The notes below the pieces were generated by a model. It had not been told where the DNA came from, ran no database searches, and saw nothing but the letters and a program-made list of their open reading frames with translations. This document shows positions 1 to 10,690 of a stretch of DNA of 64,000 bases, one piece after another. Origin of the DNA: Sorex araneus (lineage: Eukaryota > Chordata > Mammalia > Eulipotyphla > Soricidae); assembly GCF_027595985.1 (NCBI RefSeq), contig NC_073313.1:84302899-84366898 (forward strand), read 5' to 3'. The stretch's first letter is position 1, and each line of letters opens with the position of its first letter. The position numbers and the translations under genes are program-made.

Positions 1-629
1 TCCCCCTTTCCCAGGCGGTAGGCGATGGGGACCCAGGTTCTCTGTTGACCCCAGCATAAGTGACACCAATAAGTAGGAGCGCTATAGGGTTTGGAGCTTG
101 GGGGACACATCTCAGTAGCTGTGTGACATCAAGCTAAGAACTCAACGCCTCTGTGCCAGTGAGGATCCTCATTGTGTCTCCGTCATCGGGTTATTGGGAA
201 CGAAATAAACCAGTATTCTAAAACACTGGTGGTTATACCTGGCACATACGGCTCGAAATACGTTAAGTACTTGTCAAAGCAGTTATCAAGATAGACTTAT
301 GTTGCTCTTATTGTTATGCATTGGGCCAATAAAGGCCTGACAGTGTATTATTGGAGTCGCAGTTTTCTTTCAGAGCACATTGGGGAAACTAGAATCTATT
401 CTCTGCCCACAGGTAGGGAATCTTCCTCCATTACATAAATATTTGGCCCTAAAATCACAGGTTCAGAGACCATGTAGAAAGTCATCTCTGGTCAGTCTTT
501 TCCCAGAAGTTTCTGTGCTTAGTGCGTAATGTTGCTTGATAATGATCACTCACAGTTCTCCCCAAAGTTAGGCTGCTGCAAAGAATTGTGTGTAACGTGC
601 AGAATAGCATCAAATTGTCTTCATTTGTG
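1..629. other. Unassigned single-copy-looking DNA
   Basis: No open frame, SINE head or L1 segment is recognisable here. It may hold very old repeat sequence below what can be seen by eye. Confidence 0.4.
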
Positions 630-985
630 AGTCCTGGATTTTATTTTTCTTATAAAAAACTGAGACACAATTCACATATCAAAAAGTTCACCCTTTTAGA
701 GAACTGAATTTAGTGGTTTGAATCTATGCATCAAATTTTGCAACAGTCACTGCCATCTTATTCTAGAACTTTCTATCATTAATCCCCATCAATCCCCATA
801 CTCACTTTGCCCTCTTGCCCAACTCCATTCCTTACCTCTAGTCCCTGATATATTCTTTGATTTCTCAATGGATTTACTTGTTCTGGACATTCAACATAAA
901 TGCCACGTCCATACAATATTTGACATTTTGTTTCCAGTATTTCATTTAGCCTGTTCCCAAATTTCCTCCAAGTAGTTTTCTAGCA
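630..985 (-). mobile_element. Ancient L1 (L1M-type) 3' fragment
   Basis: Read on the plus strand, the stretch from AATTCACATATCAAAAAGTT through the TTTAGTGGTTT and TTCTAGAACTTTC segments to TTGTTCTGGACATTCA follows the well-known order of an ancient mammalian L1 3' end in reverse orientation. It is heavily diverged and has no coding capacity. The family assignment is from memory of the consensus. Confidence 0.6.
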
Positions 986-1629
986 TTTTCTGTGACTGGT
1001 ATCTATAAACAAAATATGGAATGTCTCCCTGTCTTGAGGCATATGAGTAGGTAGAGCAAATTAAATGTTTGAGGATTGTTATAATAAGTTTCTATACAAC
1101 ATATTCCATCTGTTGCAAGATTACGACCATATGTTCTCTCAATTTTGAAATCTTCAGATCAGTTCTTGTTTTTGCCACACCGTTGTGCTATGAGAGCCCA
1201 ATTCGTCACTTCAATTGTATAGCATCAACACTAGGAAGAGATGGCAGAGTAATACCTTAAACCTGTTCTTTGAGTTCTGGGACATCTTAAACTCCTCCAC
1301 AGACGTCACTTTCTCAGCCTATCTCTAGCTTAGCAATGTGCCTTTGCAAGCAGATGACAAACCACTGGTCCCTGATTGAGTTATTGTACCCATAACATTT
1401 CAGGAGCGAGCTCCCAAGGTATGAGGTAGCTTTCCCTTAGACATCATTTGCTGCCTCATTTCTGTTCCCATCTGCCACTGAGCTGTTTTCCTTTCAACCA
1501 CCTCTAAGAGGGAAATGGACACCCTGGTGGGAGGGGCGGGGTTGGAATGTCATATGCATTAACCCGTATCATTGAAAGTATTGTAAAATTGTAAAACGTG
1601 GCGACTAACAAAATAAATGAAGAAATTTT
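986..1629. other. Unassigned DNA
   Basis: Nothing recognisable was found. The short frames here have no protein resemblance that I can see. Confidence 0.4.
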
Positions 1630-1895
1630 AAACAAAATGATAGCCACTCAATACCTCTACTGCAAACCACAACACCCCAAAAGAGAGAGAGAACGAAAGG
1701 GAATGCTCTGCCACAGAGGTGGGGTGGGGGGACGGGATGGTGGGGTGGGAGGGATACTGGGATCATCAGTGGTGGAGAATGGGCACTGGTGGAGGGATAG
1801 GTACTCGAGCATTGTATGACCGAAACACAAGCATGAAAGTAAATCTGTAACTGTCCCTCACAGTGATTCACTAATAAAAAATTTTAAAAAATAAA
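1630..1895 (+). mobile_element. 5'-truncated L1, 3' UTR only
   Basis: The segment runs GCCACTCAATACC, CTGCAAACCAC, a purine- and G-rich tract (GGTGGGGTGGGGGGACGG), GGGCACTGGTGGAGGGAT, CAGTGATTCACTAATAAAA, then an A-rich tail. The same order is found, reversed, in the 3' UTR of the full-length L1 at 53942-54413. This is therefore a severely 5'-truncated copy of the same lineage. Confidence 0.85.
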
Positions 1896-1910
1896 CAAAA
1901 CAAAATAAGT

Positions 1911-1985
1911 GGGACTGGAGCAATAGCACAGTGGGTAAGGCGTTTGCCTTGCACGTGGCCAACCCAGGTTCAATTCCCAGCAAAT
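1911..1985 (+). mobile_element. SINE head fragment (tRNA-like part only)
   Basis: It begins GGGACTGGAGCAATAGCACA and continues through the B-box GGTTCAATTCCC to CAGCAAATAAAC. Only the tRNA-related head is present; the body is missing, so type A and type B cannot be distinguished. It sits directly on the A-rich tail of the preceding L1. Confidence 0.85.
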
Positions 1986-2188
1986 AAACAAGTGAACTGT
2001 TATTCCTCAGTATTATTTCTCGGTTTTGATGTCCTGAGCAATATTGACCACAAGATGGCAATAGTCTAGTATGGCTGGAAGTCTCCCTTTTGTGTGATGG
2101 AGCTGAGAGCTGTTTCTTTCATTCGACTTGGATCCATTTATTTCACGATATTTACAAAGCACCTACTATATCCAGGCTATGTTGACTA

Positions 2189-2441
2189 TGTGGGACTGGA
2201 GCGATAGCACAGTGGATAGGGTGTTTGCCTTGCACGCTGCTGACCAGGGTTCGATTCCTCTGTTCTTCTCGGAGAGCCTGGGAAGCTACTAAGAGTATCC
2301 TGCCCACACAGCAGAGCCTGGCAAGCTCCCCGCAGCGTATTCCATATATCAAAAGCAGTAACAAGTCTCACAATGGAGACGTTACTGGTGCCCGCTCGAG
2401 CAAATCAATGAACAACCAGATGACAGTGCCACAGTACTACA
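2189..2441 (+). mobile_element. SINE type B (RTE-tailed)
   Basis: The tRNA-like head (A box TAGCACAGTGGAT, B box GGTTCGATTCC) is followed by the type B body: CTCGGAGAGCC, GGCAAGCT, AAAAGCAGTAACAAGTCTCA, GTTACTGGTGCCCGCTCGAG. It ends in GATGACAGTGCCACAGTACTACAG instead of poly(A). Near full length and moderately diverged. Confidence 0.9.
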
Positions 2442-2548
2442 GTGGGATATGTGTGAGAATCTCCCTCAGGGTAATGGAGTTCACAGAATGACCCTAATTT
2501 AAATATGTTTGAATTTACTGCAAGTGATAGCCACTACATCCATTTTCT

Positions 2549-2793
2549 TTTTTTTAAGCTTTTAAAAATTGAATAACTGTGAGATAGCCCCTTACAAAGC
2601 TCTTTATGATTAGATTTCAGTCATACAGTGTTCTAACACCCATTCCTCCACCAGTGTACAGTTTCCAGCACCAGTGACCCCAGGTTCTCTCCCATCACCC
2701 CCACCCCCAACCCCTACCTGCCTCTACGGCAGGTGCTTTTCTTCTCTCTCTGTCTCTCTGTCTCTCCCCTTTGGGATTGTGGTTTGCTATATT
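2549..2793 (-). mobile_element. 5'-truncated old L1 3' end with 17-bp TSD
   Basis: A poly(T) stretch is followed by TGAATAACTGTGAGATA, CCTCCACCAGTGTACA and CCCCCACCCCCAACCCC, ending TTGTGGTTTGCTATAT: an older L1 3' UTR in reverse. It is flanked by a perfect 17-bp target-site duplication, CACTACATCCATTTTCT, at 2532-2548 and 2794-2810. The TSD makes the boundaries firm. Confidence 0.88.
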
Positions 2794-2810
2794 CACTACA
2801 TCCATTTTCT

Positions 2811-3164
2811 CCAAAAGGATAAATGAGAGAAATGGAGCCTTCTACAGTGAACCTTGGAAAAACCCTGACTGTACTTGAGTCACCATTCTCCTCACCCCCA
2901 TAATCTTGTCACCTCCACAAAGCCACATGCCATAGTGCTTTTCATATCACAGCATACCTAATTAGCTCTCCTGGTTGGTGTGGAAATTTGTCCCCCCAAA
3001 CGCCCCCAAGGATGGGATATGTCTTTAAGTTAGATAGTTTAGGTATTAGAATGCTAAAGGATTGCAAAGGTTCACCCAGGGGAGACTAATATAGCAGGGA
3101 GTAATAGAATAGATAACAAATATCTGGGCTGCAAAAATGCAACAGGCAACTATAGAAGAAGACT
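2811..3164. other. Unassigned DNA
   Basis: No repeat or gene was recognised between the L1 target site and the next SINE. Confidence 0.4.
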
Positions 3165-3167
3165 GTT

Positions 3168-3370
3168 GGGGCCAGGGCCATAGTACAGTGGGTAGGGTGT
3201 TTGCCTTGCACACAGCTGACCTGGGTTCCAAATACAGCATTTCATATGGTCCCCCAAGCACTGCCAGGAGTAGTTCTTTTTTTTTTGCCAGGAGTAATTC
3301 TTGAGTGCAGAGTCAGGAGTAGCCCCTGAGCATCACTGGGTGTGACTCCCCCCCAAGAAAAAAAGAGAAA
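3168..3370 (+). mobile_element. SINE type A (SOR-like), diverged
   Basis: The head GGGGCCAGGGCCATAGTACAGTG is followed by the type A body (TCATATGGTCCCCCAAGCAC, GCCAGGAGTAATTCTTGAGTGCAG, GGGTGTGACTCCC) and an A-rich tail. A poly(T) stretch with a repeat of GCCAGGAGTA interrupts the body near 3275-3295, suggesting a small internal duplication. Confidence 0.85.
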
Positions 3371-3825
3371 AGGACTGTTTAGGGTCTTTTAAATGTAGGG
3401 ACAACGTGGCAAAAATAGGAAATTGTCAGGACTTCACTACTTTAATGTGAAAGACCCCATCCTCTGTCCACCCCATCAATAGGTACACTACATAGTGAAT
3501 GTTGATGTGCTTACTAACTGTCCGTAACGTCCCTGTCAACAATGGCTCACCTGTTGGGAGCCCGGGGGAGAGAGGGGAAACAATATTGTATTGAATAAAT
3601 GGCCTCTGAGACCACTGATGGCTGCCCACGTGACCTAACGCTTGGCCAGTCCTTGTGTATTTGCCTGTCTCCATTTGTGCTCTTCTGTCTCATTCTCTGT
3701 GTTTGACCTTTCTGGGTAAGGGCTGAAGGTGCCAATCTGATTGGCTGTCGAAAGGTTGACCCAAATGTATGGGACTTGAGTTTGTCCATGGATAAAGATG
3801 TTTTTGTGAAGTTCAAATATTACAC
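3371..3825. other. Unassigned DNA, possibly LTR-like at 3550-3760
   Basis: The stretch GGGAGCCCGGGGGAGAGAGG, a TTGAATAAATGGCC polyadenylation-like signal and a following CT-rich segment resemble the R-U5 part of an LTR. No paired LTR, primer-binding site or TSD was found, so this is only a suggestion. Confidence 0.3.
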
Positions 3826-3827
3826 AT

Positions 3828-3999
3828 TGGTTCTTTCCAGATTCTGGCTATTGTGAACAGTGCTGCAATGAACATAGAAGTGCAGATGGTGTTTCTGCTG
3901 TGTATTTTGGGGGCCCCACGGGGTATAGGGTATATTTCCAGAAGTGGCATTGCTGTGTCAAAGATGAGCTCAATTTTATTTTTTTGAGCAATGTCCATA
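3828..3999 (-). mobile_element. L1 ORF2 C-terminal fragment
   Basis: CCAGATTCTGGCTATTGTGAACAG, AACATAGAAGTGCAGATG and GATGAGCTCAATTT correspond in order to 54615-54750 of the full-length L1, which encodes the last part of ORF2 on the minus strand. It is a small decayed piece that stops at the LTR-like element beginning near 4000. Confidence 0.8.
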
Positions 4000-5001
4000 T
4001 GAAGTTGGTGGCCCCTACGGGTGGCTTATGTGAGGCAAGGAGGATAGGGACAGTCACTTCCTCCCAATCCCTCTCTGTCACCCTGAGACCCAGGGTTACC
4101 GGGTTCTTTCCTCGCCTCACAGAAAAGAATTTCAGCAGTAGTTGAGCAGTTAAGTAAAAACAGATTTTGTTTGGAGTTTTTCCAGGAATGGAAAGATGGA
4201 GAGAAAGCGAGAGAGAGCAACGCGTTCAAGAGAGAACATGGGCTTCTTCAAGGGCCGATAGAGCCCCTACACACACCCCAGTATTAGATATGGAAGCATA
4301 AAAGTCCACATGTCAAGAGGGGAGATGTGGTGCCACGTGTTTGGTTGCCACGTGTTTGGTTGCCACATGGGCTTGGCCATGTGGGCCTAAGCATCACATG
4401 GGCTCTGGCAGCATATGTGCCTTTCCCTTTGTTCAAGGTGGTTTTTATAGGGTTTTCCCAGCCTGCCCCCACATGGGGCTTTTACCTAGGTAAAAGTCTG
4501 TTTCTAGGGAGGTTACCAGAGGTAGAGTTGGGAGTGGTCAAAGGTCTTTGAAATTCCTTTCCTGGCTTTTGCTCCTGCTGGAACTTCTCTCCGAAGGGGC
4601 AGCCTTCTCTGGATATCTTGCTGATGCAAGCAAAAGTCATACCAGGCCTGACCGGCCCCTCCCACCGCCAAGATGTGACCCCGGGGGCCGCACATGTGTG
4701 CGGCCTCTCCGCAGCTGCACAAGCATGACTCCAGATGCCAGCTAAATTTTTCGGCATGGGCAGCTCCTTGCAGAATGTCTCCAGACTGAGAACTAAGCCG
4801 CGGCCCCATGCCCGCCCAGGAGGGGAAAGGTATTTCTCTCTCGCCTCTTCCTTGCTGGGGGTGAAGGACGTGGTGACCTCCATATTATGACGACCACAGA
4901 TAGGGTTTACAAGCTTGCAATGATCCAATATCTGGAAGAAATCTCCCTGGACTTAGTTGCTAAAGTACAGAAATCCAAAACCTCATATCTCTTCACAACA
5001 G
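4000..5001 (-). mobile_element. Solitary ERV-type LTR (candidate)
   Basis: A non-L1 block of about 1 kb. On the minus strand it starts near TGTTGTGAAGAGATATGAGG and ends near GGGGCCACCAACTTCA, so TG and CA termini are present at the right places. A TATA-like CCCTATAAAAACC lies at 4438-4450 (minus), with GC-rich U3-like sequence upstream and CT-rich R/U5-like sequence downstream. No gag, pol or env sequence adjoins it and no convincing TSD was found. It shares AGCCCCATGTGGGGGCAG with another LTR-like fragment at 15176-15440. Class is not determined; an ERV1-type LTR is my best guess. Confidence 0.5.
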
Positions 5002-5074
5002 GTCTGACTAGTGGGGTACTCCTAACAATAATAGTGAGTTTTGTGTTGAAATATTGAATGTAACCATAGTAAAT

Positions 5075-5305
5075 AGAAAGTAAAGTGAAATTTATCAGTT
5101 ACATGGCGGGGTGTGTGTGTATGCGGGGGGTGCGGGATGGGAAGTGTACTGTGGTTTTTTTTTTTTTGGTGGTGGGATATGGGCACTGGTGAAGGGATGG
5201 TTGTTTCAGCATTGTATAACTGAGACTTAAGCCTGAAAGCATTGTAATTTTCCACATGGTGATTCAATAAAATAAAATTCTTAAAAAAATTTAAAAAATA
5301 AATGT
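5075..5305 (+). mobile_element. L1 3' UTR fragment (older subfamily)
   Basis: GGTGGGATATGGGCACTGGTGAAGGGATGG, CATTGTATAACTGAGACTTAAGCCTGAA and CATGGTGATTCAATAAAATAAAA form a recognisable L1 3' terminus with its A-rich tail. Confidence 0.75.
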
Positions 5306-5444
5306 TATCTGAAAATATTTGCAGATTTACGATTAAAAAATGTATAAATAAAAAAAAGTCATACCAGGCCTTATTTCCTGTGCTCACAAGGTGGGCACTG
5401 ATGGTCTTAAGACTAGGTGTTTTTTGTTTTTTGTTTTGTTTTGT

Positions 5445-5692
5445 TTTTTTACATCCTAGGAATTCCATTGCCCTGGGGGCCCTTCCCTGTCTATTTGCCT
5501 ACATCACATGTTATTTTCCAAAAAGGCTGGACCAGTTGGCCAACAATGATTGAGAGTCCCTTCTGGGACATTGGTACTGGAAAATGTACACTGGTGGAGG
5601 ATGGGTGTTGGAACACTGTATGACTGAAACCCAATCATGAACAGCTTTGTAAGGGCCTATGCCACAGTGATGCAATAACATTTTTTTAAAAA
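5445..5692. mobile_element. L1 fragment pair in opposite orientation
   Basis: From about 5445 to 5565 the plus strand reads as reversed ORF2 (ATTTTCCAAAAAGGCTGGACC, GAGAGTCCCTTCT). From about 5570 to 5692 it reads as a forward L1 3' UTR (ACACTGGTGGAGGATGGGTG, CACAGTGATGCAATAACA plus tail). The head-to-head arrangement is typical of 5' inversion by twin priming, but two independent fragments are also possible. Confidence 0.6.
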
Positions 5693-5815
5693 ATTACACA
5701 TTGTAATATTTTCAAAAATGGAACCATTCATTTGTCGCACTTTACTTGTACATTATATAAATATTTTTTCTGTATTTACTACTTGTATAGCAATGTCATT
5801 ATCACTGTCACTGCC

Positions 5816-6027
5816 GAGACTGGAGCAATAGCACAGCAGGTAGGGTGTTTGCCTTGCACACAGCCGGCCTGGGTTCGATTCCTTTGTCCCTCTTGGAGAG
5901 CCCAGGAAACTATCAAGAGTATCCCGCCCACATGGCTGAGCCTGGCAAACTACCCGTGGCATATTCGATATGCCAAAAACAGTACGAACAAGTCTCACAA
6001 ATGGAGACGTTACTGGTGCCCACAAAT
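5816..6027 (+). mobile_element. SINE type B, 3'-truncated
   Basis: The head GAGACTGGAGCAATAGCACA is followed by the type B body up to ACAAATGGAGACGTTACTGG; the copy stops at GTGCCCACAAATAG. The segment ACAAATGGAGAC matches the RTE-like LINE at 39865-40180 especially well. Confidence 0.88.
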
Positions 6028-6884
6028 AGCATTATGTCCTGTAGTGAGTTAAAACAACATTCTCGAATTCTTGGAGCCTATTTGGTTTTCAGTTATCTAG
6101 TCAAATATTCTAGTATACATTAGAAAATTGATTAATATTTGCATAAGGATTGTAATATTTTTCAAGACGTGATCATTTTCGTTCTGTCCCATTCTATTAA
6201 GTTGGTAAAACATATTCATAAAATGTCAGTGAGTTTCAAAGATTTGACTATAGCACACATATTGAATATATTTCAGTGTTAGTAAATCCTGCTAAGAGGA
6301 TTACCAAGGGCAATTTCCAAAGATTAGGGTATAGGGTTACTTAGGGAAGTGAAGGATTTTTTTTAACAATGGTAAGGACTTTTGAAATTCTTCTGCTACC
6401 CTCTTTAACCTACTGGAGACCAAGTGAAAAGAATAAATTCTCTTTAAATTATATGGCATGCTTAATCTTACTTTCTATTAAAATGGATAGACTCTGATAA
6501 AGTGTAACTTTAGGTTTACAAAATTTTTCCTAAGCCTGATCATATTCCTAAAGGATTTTAGAGATGCAAGCTTTTTACCCAGCTTTAGATAAAATTCAAA
6601 AAAAAATTTTTACTATTTAAAAAATATTTTTTCTGAATAAATTATGGACTTCAGTTAATAATATAAAAATATTGGCTCATTAATTGTAACGAATAAACCA
6701 TACAATGTAAAATGTTAACAATAGAGAAATTAGGAGTGGAGTATAAAAGAACTCTCAGCATTATCCTCTCAATTTGCATTTAAATGTAAGACTATTCTAA
6801 AAATTAAGTGTATTATGTTTTAGAAGTTAGAATTCATAATAAAAGCCTGTTATTTCTACATTGCATTGTACTCCCTCTTTCATC
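6028..6884. other. AT-rich unassigned DNA
   Basis: No repeat family or conserved frame was recognised. Confidence 0.4.
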
Positions 6885-8310
6885 TTTTGCTTTTAATTTT
6901 TTTTTACTAAAGCACTGGTATTTACAAAGTAATTCTTACTTGAGTTTTAGACATACAATATTGCAGCAATTATTCCACCACCAGTGTCAACTTCCCTCCA
7001 CCAATGTTCCCAGGTACCCTCCCATATCCACCACCCCCACCCCCAGCTTGCCCTCTGAACAGCACCTTTCTAAGTTTGTTGGTTAAAGTTTGGATCTCTT
7101 GATTTAAGTGTTGTTGATTTTGGTTTCAGTATTTGGCTCTATTATTCTCTAATACAATCTTTGTACCTTAATCCCCTCATCTGGCCCCTGTCGCTTCTCG
7201 TCTGTCTCTTCTCCCCCTCCAATCTTTCCATCCTTATCCTCCGCATACTCTGGGGCCAAGGTTGGTTTCGGCATCCTCCCTTTAAAACATTGCATCCCCT
7301 CGTTCAGTTATTCTAAATGCCACATATATGTGATATCATCTTGTGTTTGTCCTTCTGGTTTATTTCATTTAACATGATGTCTTCCAGTTCCATCCATGTT
7401 GCAGTGACCTGTATTATTTCATCCTTCCACAGCTGTGTTGTATTCTACTGTGTATATACACCACATCTTCATGATTCACTCATCTGTTATTGGACATCTA
7501 AGTTGATTCCAAATATTAGCTACTGTACTGAGTGCTGTAATGAATAATGGTTGTGTGTACGTTATTTTGAAGGAATGTTTTTCTGACCTGGTGATAAATA
7601 CACCAAAGTAGAATTCCTGGGTCATATGGGAGCTTAAGTCATAGTTTACTAAGTACCTTCCATACTGTTTTCCATAGGCGTTGGACCAGACTACATTTCC
7701 ACCAGTAGTGGATGAGGGTTTCTTTTTCACCACATCCCCGTCAACATCGATTGTTCCCAATATTTGTTTGTTCGTTTGTTTTTTTGGCCACACCTGGTAG
7801 TGCTCAGGGGTTACTCCTGGATCTGCACTCAGGAATTATCCCTGGTGGCGCTTAGGGAACCATATGGGATGCCAGGAACTATACTGTGTCGGTCATGCAC
7901 AAGGCAAGCGCGCTGCCCGCTGAACAATCACTCCAGCCCAGTTCCCAGTATTTTTTGATACATGCTATTCTCACTGGTGTAAGATTGTCATCTTGATTTG
8001 GATTTCCCTAATAATAAGTGATGATGAGTATTTTTTATGTGCCTATTGTCCATCTTTGGTCTTTCTCAGAGAAGGTTCATTTCCTCTCCCATTTTCTGAT
8101 CGGACTTTTAGACTTTTTGTTTGATCTTTGCGAGTACTTTATAGATCCTGGATATCAACCCTTTATCTGATGTGTTGAGTGCAGATATTTTCTCCCGCAC
8201 AGCTGTCATTTAGTTTTAGTCTATGTTTCTTTTGCCACACAGAAACTTTTAAGTTTGATGTAGTTCATTTGCTTAGTTTTGATTCTGTAGCCTTGCCAAA
8301 GGAATCATAT
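6885..8310 (-). mobile_element. Old L1: 3' UTR and C-terminal ORF2, part of an inverted copy
   Basis: The 3' UTR (TCCACCACCAGTGTCAACTTCC, CCACCCCCACCCCCAG) is followed by reversed ORF2 sequence including TTCCATCCATGTTGCAGTGA, TATTCTACTGTGTATATACACC and ATATCAACCCTTTATCTGATG. The frames are destroyed. A SINE type A is inserted at 7766-7940. At about 8310 the L1 sequence flips to the plus strand (8311-8740). Confidence 0.85.
7766..7940 (-). mobile_element. SINE type A inserted in old L1
   Basis: Reversed tail TTTTTTTGGCCACACCTGG, body and head ending ACAATCACTCCAGCCC. Flanked by a 13-bp TSD, GTTCCCAATATTT (7753-7765) and GTTCCCAGTATTT (7941-7953), with one mismatch. Confidence 0.9.
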
Positions 8311-8740
8311 CCTTGAGGTATTCCTGCTAAAATCAGGCACAAGACAAGAGTATCCACTGTCCCCACTCTTACTCAATATTGTAGTAGGAGTCTTGGCAAT
8401 AGCAATCAGGCGAGAAAAAGAAATCAAGGGAATACACATTGGGAAAGAGCAAGTAAAATTATCTCTATTTGCAGATGACATGATATACCTTGAAGACCCT
8501 AAAGAGTCCACACAAAAGCTCCTAGAAACAATAAACCAACAGAAAAGTGGTTGGTCACAGAGTTAGTATACACAAAATCAGTAGCATTCCTATATACAAA
8601 TAATGAGTCAGAGGAGAAAGAAGAAAAAAAGTCTATCCTATTTAAAATAGTGTCCCCAAACATGAAGTACCTAGGAATCAACTTAACAAAAGAGGTGAGA
8701 CACCTATACGTGAAAATTTCAACACTTAAGAAAGAAATTG
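8311..8740 (+). mobile_element. L1 ORF2 reverse-transcriptase fragment, inverted part
   Basis: Forward translation gives recognisable L1 RT sequence: around 8465-8495 it reads [11 protein letters not shown], the catalytic FADD motif, and downstream KYLGINLTKEVR (around 8665-8695). It lies head to head with the minus-strand L1 just upstream, as expected for a 5'-inverted insertion. Small deletions break the frame. Confidence 0.85.
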
Positions 8741-9427
8741 AAGAATTTTTTAATCATTCTTAATTTTTATGCCTACAGAAGCTACAAGGTGTACCAATAA
8801 ATACACTGATAAAAGACATTAGATTTTATATGAATTTGAGCTCAAGCTTTGCCTGTTATACTTACTAAATATATAAGCATGCTAAGAAGCAAAATAAAGG
8901 AAGGACCAAAGGAGATGGCTAATAGGATTTTGGTTTTTAATGGCAAACTTAATTCTAGGATTTGTAGTTCTCAAGAATTGTATTAGGTTAATTAACTTGC
9001 CAACTAATTCTTGGATACCTATTCTGTACCATCCTGTATTGAAATTTGGTAATTTCAATACAAATTGTAGCAACTAACAGTCTATTATGGAGGTACCCTT
9101 ATGAGCTGAGAACACAATCAAGATTTTATCAGTACTGTGATACATGGACATATTACTGTGTTATCAAATGAAAGTGACACCTTATCAGAATTGGTATTTC
9201 AAACCTAGCTAGATTAGGTGTGCAGAAATGGGGAGTACAGATTCCATGAGTCACAGTAGTGATGATTATTAGAATCACTCCTCATATTACCCTTTGGTTT
9301 CTGGACTTTAATGTTTTTAGCTATTTGTAGAAATCATATATTCACTATGGTTTCATGTATTACACAACATCACAAGATGTTGTGGTTGAGCTGGTATATC
9401 AGTGATTTAATTAATAGGTCTATCTAC
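8741..9427. other. Unassigned DNA
   Basis: Nothing recognisable beyond low-level AT-rich sequence. Confidence 0.4.
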
Positions 9428-9598
9428 TTTAAAAAAATTTTGGGTCACATCCAGCAGTACTCAGGGCTTACTCCTGGTTCTGTGCTCACGGATCACTCCT
9501 GGTGGGCTCAGGGGACAATATGGGGTACCAGGGATTGAACCCAGGTCAGCCGTGTGTAAGGAAGATACCTTACCTGCTGTACTATCTTTCTGGCCTCA
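9428..9598 (-). mobile_element. SINE type A
   Basis: Reversed copy: TTTTGGGTCACATCCAGCAG through GGGATTGAACCCAGGTC to TATCTTTCTGGCCTC. ATCTACT occurs on both sides as a short TSD candidate. Moderately diverged. Confidence 0.85.
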
Positions 9599-10690
9599 TC
9601 TACTATTTTAAAAAGTTCTTTAATATTTACCGTTCTTTCAGGTTTGCTAATTCTGGGTTTTGAGATACATGCTAACTGCAGGGATAATCCTTTTCATGAA
9701 CCCATTGATGCATTTATTTTTCAGTAAAATTACCCTTTGGTGTTGGGCATTACTATGATAATTCGTTGTCAATTGATCAGGGATTTTTAGCCCTTGCATT
9801 GTAGGAATGATTCTGAATATAGGAGGCAAATAGTTTATAGCTAATTCAAGATGGAGATAAACTGCTACACTACCCAAACTGGAATGAGTTTAATGTAATT
9901 GACCTTCTACCTCTGACTGACCTACCTTAATAATGATGCCATAAGGTAACTTATTGTTGATTTCTACTACGGGAAATTTGGAATATTCAACATTCATAGG
10001 CAGAGTACTTTGTTAAAAGGATTTGCCACTGAATTACATACAGCCTCAGTCCTCTGACCTGTTTCACTGTTAAGAGATTTCTCTGCAATATTTGCTTTCT
10101 GGTGGCTGTTACCTCAAGATTTAAATATAAAAAGATTTAAATATATGTTTTATGGCTGTTACTATAGAGTCATTCATATATCCAGTTGTTCAGTTTTCAC
10201 CTCTTATGTGGGATTGTAGTGTGGTATTAAGTCTTTATTTTTGTCTAGTGCCAGCGTACTCTGATTTTCTCTTCTGTTGGTTATAGAGATGTTATGGGGC
10301 AATAGACATAAATAAAATAATTGATGACATAGACATCTGGGCTGCTTATTCACAATTTTCTTACTTTATTGACTAATGGATCTAATCCCAAATGCATAGC
10401 GCTAATGTACAAAGTGCTAAATGTAACTGCTATAATCATGTAAATGTATGGCATAGTGTATCTTATAACACCAGGATATTGTCATGAGAGTAACCTGTGT
10501 TTGCCAAGTCTCTTGGTACACTATTCAATGCTGACTTGGGTCTAATGACAGAGAGCATGTTTTCAGAACAGAAAATGCTTCTTTGCTATAGAGAGAATAT
10601 TTTTTAGAATTCAAATGATCTGTTTTATGATCCATGTATTTTGAGTCAAATAAATCCTGTTCTACCCTCTTTGTGATAAGGATTACAAGG
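9599..10690. other. Unassigned AT-rich DNA
   Basis: About 1.1 kb without a recognised repeat or conserved frame, leading up to a long pyrimidine tract. Confidence 0.4.

Noticed and set aside
1911-1985. Full SINE type A or B at this position
   Set aside because: Only the shared head is present, so the type cannot be decided.
2189-2441. tRNA genes suggested by A and B boxes
   Set aside because: The boxes sit in SINE heads; no intact cloverleaf with acceptor stem is present and the sequence recurs in dozens of copies.
4482-4928. A 148-codon frame on the minus strand inside the LTR-like block
   Set aside because: No recognisable domain; it lies in the putative U3 region and overlaps another frame. 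GC-rich DNA has long frames by chance.
5022-5468. A 148-codon frame on the minus strand
   Set aside because: It runs across an L1 3' UTR and poly(A/T) stretches (runs of K, H and F); not protein-like.
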